Positions 16,441 through 26,890 are shown, counted from the first letter of the stretch. The stretch is DNA of 64,000 nucleotides from Bacillus sp. FJAT-27264 (GCF_001682855.1 NZ_MAQW01000030.1:117275-181274), one strand, 5' to 3'. Numbers and translations: made by a program. The notes: generated by a model not told the origin, from the sequence alone.

Positions 16441-18417
16441 ATGGATCATATGGATCATATCCGTAACAAGCTGGCACTGCTGCCCGACCTGCCCGGGTGT
16501 TATCTGATGAAGAACAAGGAAGGCACCATTATTTATGTGGGCAAGGCGAAGGTGCTGAAGAACCGGGTCCGCTCTTATTTTACAGGCAGTCATAACGGCA
16601 AAACCCAGCGTCTTGTGCTCGATATTACCGATTTCGAGTATATTGTTACATCCAGCAATATGGAAGCCTTGATTCTGGAGTGCAACCTGATCAAGAAACA
16701 TATGCCGCGCTACAACGTGCAGCTCAAGGACGACAAGACCTTTCCGTATTTGAAAATCACGAATGAAACGCACCCGCGGCTGGAAGTAACCCGGCGGGTG
16801 ATTAAAGATAAAGCCAAATATTTCGGGCCATATCCGAATGCTTATGCTGCCCAGCAGACGAAGAAGCTGCTTGACCGGATGTATCCGTTGCGCAAATGCG
16901 GTGTGATGCCGAAGGAGGTCTGCCTCTATTATCATATGGGCCAATGTCTGGCTCCGTGTGAGAAAGAGGTGCAGAAATCTCAGTATGAAGAGATCACGCA
17001 GAGTATTGCTGCTTTTCTCGGAGGCGGGCATGAGGCGGTCAAGAAGGATCTTCAGCAGAAGATGCAAGAGGCGGCTGAGGAGCTGTATTTCGAGCGGGCC
17101 AAGGAGCTGCGTGACCAGATCATGTATATTGAGGCTCTGATGGAGAAGCAGAACATCAATACCGCCGACACCAAAGACCGCGATGTCTTCGGCTATGCGG
17201 TGGATAAGGGCTGGATGTGTGTGCAGATTCTGTACATGCGTCAAGGTAAAATGATTCAGCGGCACTCGTCTGCTTTCCCATTTTATGGCGAAGCGTACAG
17301 TGACTTTATGTCTTATGTCACTCAGTATTACAGTGACAACCCTGCGCTGCCGCAGGAGATCCTGCTGCCGGACGCGGTACGCGAAGCCACCGCGGAAGAT
17401 CAGCCGGTGAAGGCGTCCGCCTCACCGGCCGCCGGCGAGGCGGACGGCGCAGAGGAAGAGCCGGAGACGGCGGAAGAGGCTGCGCAGCGTGAAGCTGCGG
17501 CAGCAGAAGCGGCCGCAGCCGGGGTTGTGGATGCTGCTGGCGGAGCAGCAGCTATCCAGGAATGGCTCGGCGTCAAGGTGCTGGTGCCGCAGCGCGGCCT
17601 GAAGAAGCAGATGGTGCGCATGGCTTGCGAGAACGGACGAGTGTCGCTGGACGAGAAATTCCGGCTCATCGAGCGGGATGAAGAACGCACATCGGGTGCG
17701 GCGTTCAGCCTGGGCCAGAGTCTGGGCCTGGAATCTCTTCACCGGATAGAGGCGTTCGATAACTCCAACATTCAGGGCACAAATCCGGTGTCGGCGATGG
17801 TCGTGTTCATCGACGGCAAGCCGGCCCGGAAGGAGTACCGCAAGTACAAAGTACGCACGGTTCAAGGGCCGGATGATTATGAGACGATGCGTGAAGTCAT
17901 TCGGCGGCGCTATGAGCGGGTGTTGAAGGAGAATCTGCCGATGCCCGACCTGATTGTGGTCGACGGCGGCAAAGGGCAGATTTCGTCTGCGGTAGACATT
18001 CTGGAGAACGAGCTCGGTCTGTTCATTCCGGTTTGCGGGCTTGTGAAGGACGTGAAGCACAAGACGGCTCAACTGCTGGTCGGCGATCCCCCGGAGCCGG
18101 TGGGTCTGGCGCGTGATAGCCAGGAGTTCTATCTGCTACAGCGTATCCAGGATGAAGTGCACAGATTCGCGATCACCTTCCACCGCGAGCAGCGTGGGAA
18201 GTCCATGGTCACATCGAAGCTTGATTCCATTCCCGGCATTGGCGAGAAACGGCGCAAGCTGCTGCTGAAGCATTTCGGCTCACTCAAGAAAATCAAAGAG
18301 GCTAATATTGAGGATTTTCGTACATTGTCCATCGGAGAGAAGCTTGCAGGACAGATTCTGGAAGCCCTTCGGGATGAGGAGCCGGTGTTACAGGAGGATG
18401 GGACGGAGCATTCATAA
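16441..18417 (+). CDS. uvrC: Excinuclease ABC subunit UvrC, with an Ala/Glu-rich insertion
   Basis: Dual-incision nuclease of nucleotide excision repair acting with UvrA and UvrB. N-terminal GIY-YIG domain: [19 protein letters not shown] (residues about 20-38). UvrB-binding UVR helix near [17 protein letters not shown] (about 203-220). C-terminal RNase H-like nuclease with [14 protein letters not shown] and [12 protein letters not shown] helix-hairpin-helix ends the protein ([19 protein letters not shown]). At 658 residues it is about 60 longer than usual: residues about 315-372 are a low-complexity Ala/Glu insertion just before the conserved [11 protein letters not shown]. Either of two nearby ATGs (16441, 16450) could start it. 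Confidence 0.95.
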   Translation: MDHMDHIRNKLALLPDLPGCYLMKNKEGTIIYVGKAKVLKNRVRSYFTGSHNGKTQRLVLDITDFEYIVTSSNMEALILECNLIKKHMPRYNVQLKDDKTFPYLKITNETHPRLEVTRRVIKDKAKYFGPYPNAYAAQQTKKLLDRMYPLRKCGVMPKEVCLYYHMGQCLAPCEKEVQKSQYEEITQSIAAFLGGGHEAVKKDLQQKMQEAAEELYFERAKELRDQIMYIEALMEKQNINTADTKDRDVFGYAVDKGWMCVQILYMRQGKMIQRHSSAFPFYGEAYSDFMSYVTQYYSDNPALPQEILLPDAVREATAEDQPVKASASPAAGEADGAEEEPETAEEAAQREAAAAEAAAAGVVDAAGGAAAIQEWLGVKVLVPQRGLKKQMVRMACENGRVSLDEKFRLIERDEERTSGAAFSLGQSLGLESLHRIEAFDNSNIQGTNPVSAMVVFIDGKPARKEYRKYKVRTVQGPDDYETMREVIRRRYERVLKENLPMPDLIVVDGGKGQISSAVDILENELGLFIPVCGLVKDVKHKTAQLLVGDPPEPVGLARDSQEFYLLQRIQDEVHRFAITFHREQRGKSMVTSKLDSIPGIGEKRRKLLLKHFGSLKKIKEANIEDFRTLSIGEKLAGQILEALRDEEPVLQEDGTEHS

Positions 18418-18441
18418 CTTAGGCTTGATCGTATCGTACAG

Positions 18442-18475
18442 AGGCTGACCTTCAGGGGTCAGTCTTTTTTTATTT
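18442..18475 (+). terminator. Terminator of uvrC
   Basis: GGCTGACC pairs with GGGTCAGTC around TTCAG, followed by TTTTTTTATTTT. Confidence 0.9.
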
Positions 18476-18569
18476 TGAATTATGGTACGAAAGGCCTGCT
18501 TCTTTTTAGGTGAAGTTCACATGATTTGGAAGTTCGTGTAAAACTGCATGAAATCGTTGCTTTGTATAA

Positions 18570-18598
18570 TTGTATCCGTATTCATAAAAAGTTATATT
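18570..18598 (+). promoter_or_regulatory. Candidate promoter of the GH81 gene
   Basis: TTGTAT and TATATT with a 17-base spacer, about 160 bases before the start codon; a cre-like site lies just downstream. Confidence 0.5.
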
Positions 18599-18611
18599 GT
18601 ACACGAATTAA

Positions 18612-18625
18612 TGAAAGCGCTTTAA
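18612..18625 (+). promoter_or_regulatory. cre-like CcpA site before the GH81 gene
   Basis: TGAAAGCGCTTTAA holds a perfect palindromic core AAAGCGCTTT and differs from the cre consensus at one position. It would lie near the transcription start of the promoter above, a position where CcpA represses. Confidence 0.7.
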
Positions 18626-18756
18626 GGATGTGGCAATTTATAGCCTTTTTAATGAAAAGGAGAGGGTGCCTCACTCAAGTTATGAAAAGAGATGCAAGCG
18701 CAAGATTATAATTGATCATTTTTAAATGATCACATTTTAAGGAGGATGTATTGTTA

Positions 18757-21700
18757 ATGATACCATTCAGTAAGATGAAGGGTAACAAAAGTACAAAGTT
18801 TACAGCGATGACGCTTGTTTTATCCCTGCTGTTCAGTCTGGTGCTGATTGCCCCTCAACGGGCGGAGGCAGCACCTTCATACCTGCTTTCCCTTGACAGG
18901 CCAGCTTATGCGTCCGGCTCGGAAGGAAATAACACGCCTGATCTGGCAGTGGACGGCAACATTACTTCGCGTTGGAGCAGCTCTTGGGGAAATACAAATG
19001 ACTGGATTTATGTGGATCTTGGCGCCTCGGCCCAAGTAGACCGGATCGTACTGCGTTGGGAAGGCGCTTATGCCAAATCCTATAAAATTCAGGTGTCCCA
19101 AGATGAACTGCAGTGGAATGAGATTCATTCCAAGGTAAACGGTACCGGTGGCATTGAGGATTTTGTAGTAAACGGAACCGGTAGATACGTACGCCTTCAA
19201 GCTACTGAGAAAGCGCTCCCGCAATATGGCATCTCGCTCTTCGAGTTTGAGATTTACGGCACCGGTGGTGTCAATCCTCCACCAGTGGCGCTTGGACCGA
19301 ACGTGGCCCTGAACCGTCCGGTAACGGCCTCCTCTTATGAGCAGTCTCCTTACCTGCCTCCGAATTCTACCTTGCCGCAGCTGGCGGTTGATGGTAACAA
19401 GGACACCCGCTGGTCTTCCAATCCGACAGATGATGAATGGATCAGAGTGGATCTTGGCAGCGTTCGCACACTGGGCCGAGTGATTATCGACTGGGAAGCG
19501 GCTGCCGGCCGTATCTATGATATCCAGCTCTCCAATGATGGGAACAACTGGACTACTATCTACCGCGAAATGCATGGCGACGGGGGAACACTCAACTTGC
19601 CTGTATATTCCAGTGGCCGTTATCTGCGGATGAAGGGAATCGCCCGGGCGACTACCTTTGGCTACTCGATTTTTGAGATCAAGGCCTATGATTACGTGCA
19701 GGGTGATCCGAGACCGACCTATACCATTGCTCCATTGCCGACCCTTACTACAGTTCCAGTGGGCCAGGGCAGCCATTCTATGAATAACACTTCGGTTCCA
19801 CAGCCTAAATACCCGCTTTACAAAGCCGATAATCTGAACGCACCGCTGCCGTCGAATGACTGGTGGCAATCGATTATGGTCAACAAGCTTGGTAACGGTA
19901 TTATTACCCTGCCGCTGAAATCCAAGTATACCAAGCAAGGACTTAGCGTCTTGAACCCTGGCGCCGGCTATTTAAGCGCAGACGGAAGGGCGCAGGAAGC
20001 GGCGGGCAGTCCGGACCTGTACCTGATGGCCAGCAACATCAATACCTCTGCCATGACCAATCGCATCACCGGGTACGGAGACTGGTCCGCAGTCGCAGTA
20101 CTGAGCGATGGAACCGCGGAGAAGCTGAAAACCACTTTTGTAAAAGGCTCGCCGTATCTTTTCTCGGAATTCAGTGATCCGAACAGCCCAGAACTCTATC
20201 TGCCGGCTTCGGTCCGCTTCTTCAATGATCAGAACACAGAAGTTCTGGCGGCTGACGGCTCGTCGATCACCGCGGATCATATCGGACTAGAAATCACCAA
20301 TTCCAATGGAGCGCCTACACCTGCAATGGTCAAAAGAACATATGGCGTGTTCGCCCCTCCAGGAACGACTTTCAAGAAGGTAGGCTCCAAGCTGAAAATT
20401 CAACTCGGACAGGGACAGAACTATTTGTCACTGGCAGCCATTCCGAAAACTGCAGATCTGAGCTATTATCATCAGCATGCGTATGCTTTTGTAACCGATA
20501 CCAAAGTAGCATATAGCTTTAATGAGACCACTTCCGACGTCACTACGGATTTTAATGTGACTACACAGTTGAAGCGTCCGGGGTTCGCGAATACAACCCT
20601 CATGGCGCAGCTTCCACATCAATGGAAGGTAACAACTACACCGCTGACAGCACTGTCCTATCCATCCATTCGGGGTACGATGAAAGTGAGTGAGGGCAAC
20701 ACCTTCCGGACCGTTGACAAGTTCTACGGCATTGTACCGCAGTTCACCGAACCGGATGATCCGACCTATTCGCGTCAGACGCTGTTGAACCAGTTGGCGA
20801 TACTGGACACGGATACTGCAACCGATCTGATGAAAGCCGATGCCTACTGGCAAGGCAAGAAGCTTCATCCGCTAGCGATGGGCGTACTGATCGCTGATCA
20901 GATTGGCAATGACCATTACAAGAATCTGTTCCTGTCCAGAATGAAGACCATTCTTGCAGACTGGTACACGTACACAGCGGGCGAATCGGATTACTTCTTC
21001 GATTACAATCCCGATTGGGGTACGTTGATTTATAAAACGAGTGAGTTTGGGGCCAACTCCGGCATTACCGACCATCACTTTACTTATGGCTACTATGTCT
21101 TTGCTTCCGCCGTGCTGGCTACCTTTGATAATGACTTCAAGAACAAATACAGCGGCATGGTTGACGAATTAATCCGCGATTATGCGAACCCGTCCAAGAC
21201 CGATCCTAAATACCCGTACATGCGCAGCTTCGATGCCTATGAAGGCCATTCATGGGCCGGCGGTTATGCCGACAATGACAGCGGTAACAACCAGGAAGCC
21301 GCCGGGGAGTCGCTGTTCGGTTGGGTTGGACAATACATGTGGAGTGCCCTGACCGGGCAGAAGAATTACCGCGATGCTTCCATCATGGGATTCACCACTG
21401 AACTGAATGCAGTCAAGCAATACTGGTTCAATTATGACAATGACAATTGGCTTCCAAGCTACACTCATAAGACCGTAGGACAGGTGTATGGTAGCTCTAA
21501 CTTCTTTGGCACCTTCTTCAATGGTGATCCGGTATATGTGTACGGTATCCACTGGCTGCCGACTTCAGAATATTTGACCAGCTACGGCTTTGAAAAAGAC
21601 AGTGCGAAGGTTGCCGGGCTGTATAGCGGTTTTGTCGCCGACAACGGTGGAGTGGAACAGGATTGGTACCACATCGTATGGCCGATTCAGGCGCTGAGCG

Positions 21701-23052
21701 ATCCGCAGGCGGTGCTCAATAAATGGAATCCTGCGCCTGTGCAGCAGAATGAGTTGTTCAATACCTACTGGTTCGTGCACAGCATGGCATCCCTTGGAAA
21801 GCGCAGTACCGATATTTGGGCGACCAACGGACACAGTGCCACTGTGTATAAAAAAGGCTCCGCCTACCAGGCGCTGATCTGGAATCCGACGGATGCCGAA
21901 ATTACGGTTACTTTCCGCAATGCCAGCGGTGTAACTGGTTCTGCCAAGGTAGCAGCCAAGAAGCTGGTCAAAGTTGACCCGACTAAAAACACGACAGGCA
22001 ACGGTCCAACCGGTCCGAATCTGGCTTTGAACAAGACGGCGACGTCTTCACCGAATCCGAAGACGCTGGCACGCTACGCGTTTGATGGCGATCCCGGCAC
22101 TAGATGGGAATCCGATTTCAGTGATCCTCAGTTCATCCAAGTTGATCTGGGCGCCTCCAGGTCTATCAACTATATTGTTCTGAACTGGGAGGGCGCTTTC
22201 GCTAAGTCGTACAAAATTGAGACTTCCGTGAACGGAATTAGCTGGAATCAAGTCTATGCGACAACGACAGGTGCTGGAGGCATAGAGAGACTGAGCATTA
22301 ATGCTACAACCGCCCGTTATGTTAAATTGACAGGGACGGAGCGAGGTACGCCTTATGGCTATTCGCTATGGGAGTTTGAAGTTTATGGAACTGGAACTAA
22401 TCTGCTCGCGGCACCTGCCCTCAAGGCTGATTCTGCTGCCAGCGCGGACAGCCAGCCGGTCAACATTACTTTCCCTGACAGCCCGGCCTGGAGAACGGCT
22501 GTAGAGTCTATCAAGGTAGACGACAAGGAACTGACGGCAGATCAATTTACGATAAGCGCAGGACAAATCGAACTGGATGGTGCGCTGTTCGAAGCCGCTA
22601 AAGATTATGAGATTACAGTGGAGGCTTCTGGCTATGAAGAGGCCGCCGTGCAGCAGCCTGTGGCAGAAGTCAATACGTTGAATCTCGCGCTGCACAAGCC
22701 AGTCACCTCTTCGCCTAGTTCTGTTCAGGCTGCTGTATATGCGGTAGATGGTGATCCTGGAACCCGCTGGGAGTCTGCCTACACGGATGTCCAGTTTATT
22801 CAGGTAGACCTTGAAGCGGTGAAGACTGTTAGCCGTGTAGTGCTAGACTGGGAAGGAGCTTATGCGAAAGCCTACACCATTGAGTTGTCAGTAGACGGCA
22901 AGACCTGGACACAAGTGCATAACACCAAGTCAGGCAAAGGGGGTCTGGAGCAGATTAGCTTCAATCCGGCAGAGGCTCGTTATGTACGCTTGAATGGTCA
23001 GGAGCGGGGAACCAATTATGGCTATTCTTTGTGGGAGTTATCCATCTATTAA
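18757..23052 (+). CDS. Secreted GH81 endo-beta-1,3-glucanase with four discoidin (F5/8 C) domains
   Basis: 1431-residue exported enzyme predicted to cut beta-1,3-glucan (laminarin, fungal wall glucan). Order of parts: signal peptide 1-38 (cut after AEA); discoidin/CBM32-like domains at about 41-168 and 178-313; GH81 catalytic region about 317-1073; discoidin domain 1086-1214; a DUF1533/HID-like Ig module about 1216-1303; discoidin domain about 1308-1431. GH81 marks are PLPSNDWWQS, DHHFTYGYYVFA (candidate catalytic D772), FDAYEGHSWAGG and NQEAAGES (candidate E847, E851). Start: AAGGAGG fits ATG 18757 (11 bases) or TTG 18751 (5 bases); I prefer ATG. It heads the sugar-uptake genes that follow and has a cre-like site upstream. 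Confidence 0.93.
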   Translation: MIPFSKMKGNKSTKFTAMTLVLSLLFSLVLIAPQRAEAAPSYLLSLDRPAYASGSEGNNTPDLAVDGNITSRWSSSWGNTNDWIYVDLGASAQVDRIVLRWEGAYAKSYKIQVSQDELQWNEIHSKVNGTGGIEDFVVNGTGRYVRLQATEKALPQYGISLFEFEIYGTGGVNPPPVALGPNVALNRPVTASSYEQSPYLPPNSTLPQLAVDGNKDTRWSSNPTDDEWIRVDLGSVRTLGRVIIDWEAAAGRIYDIQLSNDGNNWTTIYREMHGDGGTLNLPVYSSGRYLRMKGIARATTFGYSIFEIKAYDYVQGDPRPTYTIAPLPTLTTVPVGQGSHSMNNTSVPQPKYPLYKADNLNAPLPSNDWWQSIMVNKLGNGIITLPLKSKYTKQGLSVLNPGAGYLSADGRAQEAAGSPDLYLMASNINTSAMTNRITGYGDWSAVAVLSDGTAEKLKTTFVKGSPYLFSEFSDPNSPELYLPASVRFFNDQNTEVLAADGSSITADHIGLEITNSNGAPTPAMVKRTYGVFAPPGTTFKKVGSKLKIQLGQGQNYLSLAAIPKTADLSYYHQHAYAFVTDTKVAYSFNETTSDVTTDFNVTTQLKRPGFANTTLMAQLPHQWKVTTTPLTALSYPSIRGTMKVSEGNTFRTVDKFYGIVPQFTEPDDPTYSRQTLLNQLAILDTDTATDLMKADAYWQGKKLHPLAMGVLIADQIGNDHYKNLFLSRMKTILADWYTYTAGESDYFFDYNPDWGTLIYKTSEFGANSGITDHHFTYGYYVFASAVLATFDNDFKNKYSGMVDELIRDYANPSKTDPKYPYMRSFDAYEGHSWAGGYADNDSGNNQEAAGESLFGWVGQYMWSALTGQKNYRDASIMGFTTELNAVKQYWFNYDNDNWLPSYTHKTVGQVYGSSNFFGTFFNGDPVYVYGIHWLPTSEYLTSYGFEKDSAKVAGLYSGFVADNGGVEQDWYHIVWPIQALSDPQAVLNKWNPAPVQQNELFNTYWFVHSMASLGKRSTDIWATNGHSATVYKKGSAYQALIWNPTDAEITVTFRNASGVTGSAKVAAKKLVKVDPTKNTTGNGPTGPNLALNKTATSSPNPKTLARYAFDGDPGTRWESDFSDPQFIQVDLGASRSINYIVLNWEGAFAKSYKIETSVNGISWNQVYATTTGAGGIERLSINATTARYVKLTGTERGTPYGYSLWEFEVYGTGTNLLAAPALKADSAASADSQPVNITFPDSPAWRTAVESIKVDDKELTADQFTISAGQIELDGALFEAAKDYEITVEASGYEEAAVQQPVAEVNTLNLALHKPVTSSPSSVQAAVYAVDGDPGTRWESAYTDVQFIQVDLEAVKTVSRVVLDWEGAYAKAYTIELSVDGKTWTQVHNTKSGKGGLEQISFNPAEARYVRLNGQERGTNYGYSLWELSIY

Positions 23053-23103
23053 TAAAATTTACAAGACCGTTGATTATGTAAAATAATCGTTAATTCTTCT
23101 CGT

Positions 23104-23117
23104 AGAGATCGCTTTCA
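23104..23117 (-). promoter_or_regulatory. cre-like site before the ABC importer genes
   Basis: On the minus strand TGAAAGCGATCTCT fits TGNAANCGNWNNCW at every fixed position. It lies 46 bases before the first permease start. Confidence 0.6.
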
Positions 23118-23163
23118 CTTTAGCGGTAAGATAATAGCATCAAATGAAAGAAATGGTGATGCT

Positions 23164-24156
23164 ATGAAAAAAGAAACGATACCCAGTGGCGTACCGGCCA
23201 AGGCGTATAAACCCTTGAGCACGAAAGCTCCGGGCACGGGAGTCTGGAGCAGGTTCGCCCGGCAGTGGGATTATCAGCTGATGATTCTTCCCTCGATTAT
23301 ATTCATTCTGATTTTCAGCTACATTCCGATGTGGGGCGTGTTGATGGCCTTTAAGGAATACAATATGTTTGAGGGATTTGCCGCAAGTCCGTGGGTCGGG
23401 ACGATGCACTTCCGGATGTTTTTTGAATCACCGGAGTTCTGGAGCATTGTCAGAAATACTTTTGGCATCAGTTTGCTGAAGCTTCTGATCGGATTCCCGG
23501 CACCGATTATTTTGGCCCTTATGTTGAATGAAGTAAAAAATATAGTATTTAAAAGTATTGTTCAGACCGTTACGTATATTCCTCACTTTATCTCATGGGT
23601 CGTTGTATCCGGCTTAGTGTTCTCAATGCTGGCTGTGGATAATGGTGCGGTGAATGAAGTTATGGTCAAATTGTCTCTAATTGACAAGCCAATCAATTGG
23701 CTGTCCATTCCAGAATACTTCTGGGGCATTCTCGTATCCGTAGGCGTTTGGAAGGAAATCGGGTTTGGTTCCATCGTCTATATGGCAGCTATTGCCGGGA
23801 TTGATCCAGCGATGTATGAAGCAGCTTCCATTGATGGGGCGAGTAAATTTAAGCAAATCTTCAAGATTACCATTCCGAGCATCGCACCGGTTATCACGAT
23901 TTTCCTGCTGCTTGGTGTAGGTAATATCCTGAACGCGGGCTTTGAAGATATCTTGCTGCTGACCAAAAATCTGAATAACGGTATTCTGATGCCTTATGCT
24001 CAGACGGTAGATACCTATGTATACCAGATGGGGATTCTGAACCAGCGTTATTCATACGCGACCGCAGCCGGATTGCTTAAATCGGTGTTGAGCGTACTTC
24101 TACTCTATGTTGCCAATACCATCTCACGCCGTTTTGGTAAAGCCAGTCTCTGGTAA
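23164..24156 (+). CDS. ABC sugar importer permease, LplB/YtcP-operon type (first permease)
   Basis: 330-residue membrane protein of the carbohydrate uptake CUT1 class, LplB branch. A hydrophilic N-terminus of about 35 residues is followed by six predicted helices. The family mark YIPMWGVLMAFKEYNMF is present, and the EAA loop that docks to the ATPase is EAASIDGASKFKQIFKITIP (about residue 220). It pairs with the next permease and the lipoprotein binding protein; no ATPase gene lies in the cluster, which is usual since a shared MsmX-type ATPase normally serves such importers. The ribosome site is weak. The context suggests beta-glucan oligosaccharides as substrate, an inference. Confidence 0.9.
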   Translation: MKKETIPSGVPAKAYKPLSTKAPGTGVWSRFARQWDYQLMILPSIIFILIFSYIPMWGVLMAFKEYNMFEGFAASPWVGTMHFRMFFESPEFWSIVRNTFGISLLKLLIGFPAPIILALMLNEVKNIVFKSIVQTVTYIPHFISWVVVSGLVFSMLAVDNGAVNEVMVKLSLIDKPINWLSIPEYFWGILVSVGVWKEIGFGSIVYMAAIAGIDPAMYEAASIDGASKFKQIFKITIPSIAPVITIFLLLGVGNILNAGFEDILLLTKNLNNGILMPYAQTVDTYVYQMGILNQRYSYATAAGLLKSVLSVLLLYVANTISRRFGKASLW

Positions 24157-24192
24157 GCCCATTCGGTTCTCATCAAGAAAGGAGGACACTTT

Positions 24193-25080
24193 TTGAAAAG
24201 CAGTCGTTCTGATAAAATTATGCATGGGATTATTTATGTCATACTAATCTTCCTTGCCTTCATTACTTTTTATCCGTTCTGGAACTCATTAGTCATTTCA
24301 TTTAATAACGGAAGTGATACGGCGCTTGGTGGCGTTACTTTCTGGCCCCGCTCGTTCACGTTTGAGAATTACAATATCGTCTTCAAGGAAGACAACATTT
24401 TCAGAGCTTACATGATTACCATCCTACGGACGGTATTAGGAACTGTACTGTCCATGTTCTTCACGTCACTTTTTGCTTATGCTCTTTCCAAGAAAGGCAT
24501 TGTGTTCAAAAAGTTCTACATGATCATCTGTATCGTTACGATGTATTTCACCGGAGGTTTAATTCCTTACTTCATCCTGGTCTACCAGATGCACCTTTAC
24601 AATACGTTCACGTTTCTGTTAATTCATGGTATGGTCAATGTATTTAACATGATTATCTTCCGTACCTTCTTTGCAGAACTGCCCGACGGACTTGAGGAAT
24701 CAGGTAAGATTGACGGATGCTCTAACTTTGGTGTATTTTTCAAGATTGTACTGCCGATCTCTGGACCTGTTATGGCGACCTTGGGATTGTTCACCGCCGT
24801 TGGACTGTGGAATGACTGGTTCACACCGGCGATCTTTATTAGCGATCAGAATCTGATCCCACTGCAAACGCTGCTTGTGCAGATCATTAATGCAGGGGCA
24901 ACCGCGAGTCTGATGAGCAATCTGAACTCCTATGCACAAAGTCTGGTGCAGAACACAGTGACGGTCAAGGCACTGCAGATGGCAACGATGATGATTGCTA
25001 CGCTGCCGATTCTAATGATCTATCCGTTCCTGCAAAAGTTCTTCGTCAAGGGCGCATTGGTAGGATCACTGAAAGAGTAG
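24193..25080 (+). CDS. ABC sugar importer permease, YtcP type (second permease)
   Basis: 295-residue CUT1 permease with six predicted helices, YtcP/AraQ branch. The N-terminal part has the family stretch FITFYPFWNSLVISFN. The EAA loop is EESGKIDGCSNFGVFFKIVLP (its middle, around residue 175), and the C-terminus ends KGALVGSLKE. The start is TTG at 24193, placed by GGAGG 7 bases upstream with no competing ATG. It follows the first permease after 36 bases and precedes the binding lipoprotein, completing the membrane core of the importer. Substrate inferred only from the neighbouring glucanase. Confidence 0.9.
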   Translation: MKSSRSDKIMHGIIYVILIFLAFITFYPFWNSLVISFNNGSDTALGGVTFWPRSFTFENYNIVFKEDNIFRAYMITILRTVLGTVLSMFFTSLFAYALSKKGIVFKKFYMIICIVTMYFTGGLIPYFILVYQMHLYNTFTFLLIHGMVNVFNMIIFRTFFAELPDGLEESGKIDGCSNFGVFFKIVLPISGPVMATLGLFTAVGLWNDWFTPAIFISDQNLIPLQTLLVQIINAGATASLMSNLNSYAQSLVQNTVTVKALQMATMMIATLPILMIYPFLQKFFVKGALVGSLKE

Positions 25081-25096
25081 TATCTATGGTTATCTG

Positions 25097-25120
25097 TGGG
25101 GGCAGCTTCGGCTGCCGCCC
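25097..25120 (+). promoter_or_regulatory. GC-rich stem-loop between permease and lipoprotein genes
   Basis: GGGGGCAGC pairs with GCTGCCGCCC around TTCG, a stable tetraloop hairpin with no T-run. Such intercistronic hairpins can protect or partly end mRNA, raising binding-protein over permease levels. Confidence 0.55.
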
Positions 25121-25162
25121 ACTAATGACATATTAAACTGTAAATGTGAGAGGGGTTATGAA

Positions 25163-26890
25163 ATGAAGAAAAATAAGATAGGGCTTCTGCTGCTTGTCAG
25201 TGCAATGGCTACAAGTATGCTCGCTGCTTGCTCGAGTAACAACAACAATGCTGCGTCTGAACCAAGTCCATCCGCTGCAACCAACACAGAGAAAAGCGCT
25301 GAGAATACAGGAAATGCAACTCCAAGCAACAGTCCAGCAGGCGAAGCTGAAGGCGCAGCGGCAAAAGTGAAACCGGTTACTTTCACAAGCTTTGTCAACT
25401 ATGACTGGTATACTGCACCAACATGGGCAGAAAGACCGCATGGTCAATGGATTACAGAGAACTTGAAGGTTACACTTGATCCGGTACAATCCAACGGCGC
25501 TGCAGCTCAAAAGCTGAATGCTATGATCGTATCCAATCAATTGCCTGATAATATTATTTTGGATCGCGGTAAAGACGTAGAGCGTCTGCAAAAAGCAGGA
25601 AAGCTGGTTGCAATCGATCCTTACCTGGAGAAGTATCCTGAGTTTGTCAAAAATGTAGGTGAGGAAACTCTGAACATGCTGCGTAGCGAAGACGGCAAGC
25701 TGTATCAGATTCCGAACTGGTATATCAATGGTAAGAACGGTAATGGTAACGCAGCGTATCTGGTAGAGAAGAAGACTTACAAAGCGCTTGGCTCTCCTAA
25801 ACTTGAAACATGGGAAGATCTTGAAGCTTACCTGAAGCAAGTCAAAGAAAAATTCCCTAACCTCGTGCCGATTGACTTTGGTGAAACCCGCGATGGCGCT
25901 GATCTGCAAATGATCGGTATGCTGTACAGTGGTTCCGCAAATGACCGTACACCTGGCTTTATCTCTCCTGGGTCGGGCCAAATTTTCGGGGTGCCGAACG
26001 GCGCTGAGCTGACGTCGGTTTACCAAGATCAAGGCTTTAAGGATACTGCTTTGTACGCAAGCAGATTGTTCCGTGAAGGTCTGACTTCCCAGGATTTGCT
26101 GACTCAAACACGTGATCAGGTACTTGAGAAGTTGAAAACCGGTAAAATCGCAGTATTCGGTGCTTACGACTCCGTAGTTGAAGGTATCGGACGTGAGGCG
26201 AACAACCTGCTGACGGCTAAAGATCCTGAAGGCGGCTATGAGCCAATCTGGCCTGTGCACAAAGATGGCGTAGACAAGGATAAAGTCTATCCTTCCGGAT
26301 TCAACACACTGGGTTGGAATGTTAACGTAATTACTACAAATGCAAAAGATCCTGAAGCTATCTTCTCTTACATGAACTGGGCAACCAGTCCTGAAGGACA
26401 ACAAATTTTATTCTTCGGGCCTCCTGGATTATTTTATGATAAAGTAGAAGATGGAGTACCCATTCCAAATGATGCCTATATCAATCGCGATCCTAAGAAA
26501 TACGATGAGCTCAAGATTGGTGAATTTAACTGGTACGGAAACACTTCCTATGTAGATAAGGTAAAAGCAGAACGCGAGAAGCTGCTGCCTGCAGAAGCAC
26601 AGGATTGGACAACACTTGCTCAGTCCAGCGTCTCCTTCAAGACTTCCAAGAACATTACCGAGTTCTCGAATCTTGATCCAGCTCCAAACTCCGAAGAGGG
26701 TATCATTCTGCAACGCTTGAAAGACCAATACGCCCAAGTTATTCCTAAAATCATCTTCGCTAAGAGCGACGAAGAAGTGCTTCGTTTGATCGAAGAAACG
26801 GACAAAGAAGCAGCCAAGATGGGTTATGATAAAGTCCTGAAATGGAAAACAAATGTATGGCAACAAAATCTCAGCAAAATTAAAGGCTAA
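25163..26890 (+). CDS. Extracellular solute-binding lipoprotein, LipO type
   Basis: 575-residue sugar-binding lipoprotein of the ABC importer. Lipobox LAAC with Cys at about residue 23, then an Asn/Ser/Glu-rich linker to about residue 68, then a large two-lobe binding fold of the LplA/LipO kind (VTFTSFVNYDWYTAPTWA, MNWATSPEGQQILFFGPPG). GAGAGGGG lies 9 bases before the ATG. A stable hairpin separates it from the permeases and a terminator follows, so it may be expressed more strongly than they are. The ligand is likely an oligosaccharide, beta-glucan derived by context; this is inference. Confidence 0.92.
   Translation: MKKNKIGLLLLVSAMATSMLAACSSNNNNAASEPSPSAATNTEKSAENTGNATPSNSPAGEAEGAAAKVKPVTFTSFVNYDWYTAPTWAERPHGQWITENLKVTLDPVQSNGAAAQKLNAMIVSNQLPDNIILDRGKDVERLQKAGKLVAIDPYLEKYPEFVKNVGEETLNMLRSEDGKLYQIPNWYINGKNGNGNAAYLVEKKTYKALGSPKLETWEDLEAYLKQVKEKFPNLVPIDFGETRDGADLQMIGMLYSGSANDRTPGFISPGSGQIFGVPNGAELTSVYQDQGFKDTALYASRLFREGLTSQDLLTQTRDQVLEKLKTGKIAVFGAYDSVVEGIGREANNLLTAKDPEGGYEPIWPVHKDGVDKDKVYPSGFNTLGWNVNVITTNAKDPEAIFSYMNWATSPEGQQILFFGPPGLFYDKVEDGVPIPNDAYINRDPKKYDELKIGEFNWYGNTSYVDKVKAEREKLLPAEAQDWTTLAQSSVSFKTSKNITEFSNLDPAPNSEEGIILQRLKDQYAQVIPKIIFAKSDEEVLRLIEETDKEAAKMGYDKVLKWKTNVWQQNLSKIKG

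Noticed and set aside
18877-19938. Minus-strand frame of 353 codons
   Set aside because: Antisense to the discoidin and GH81 region; no start signal or known fold.
25133-26404. Minus-strand frame of 423 codons
   Set aside because: Mirror image of the lipoprotein binding-protein gene; Cys-rich and without domain similarity.
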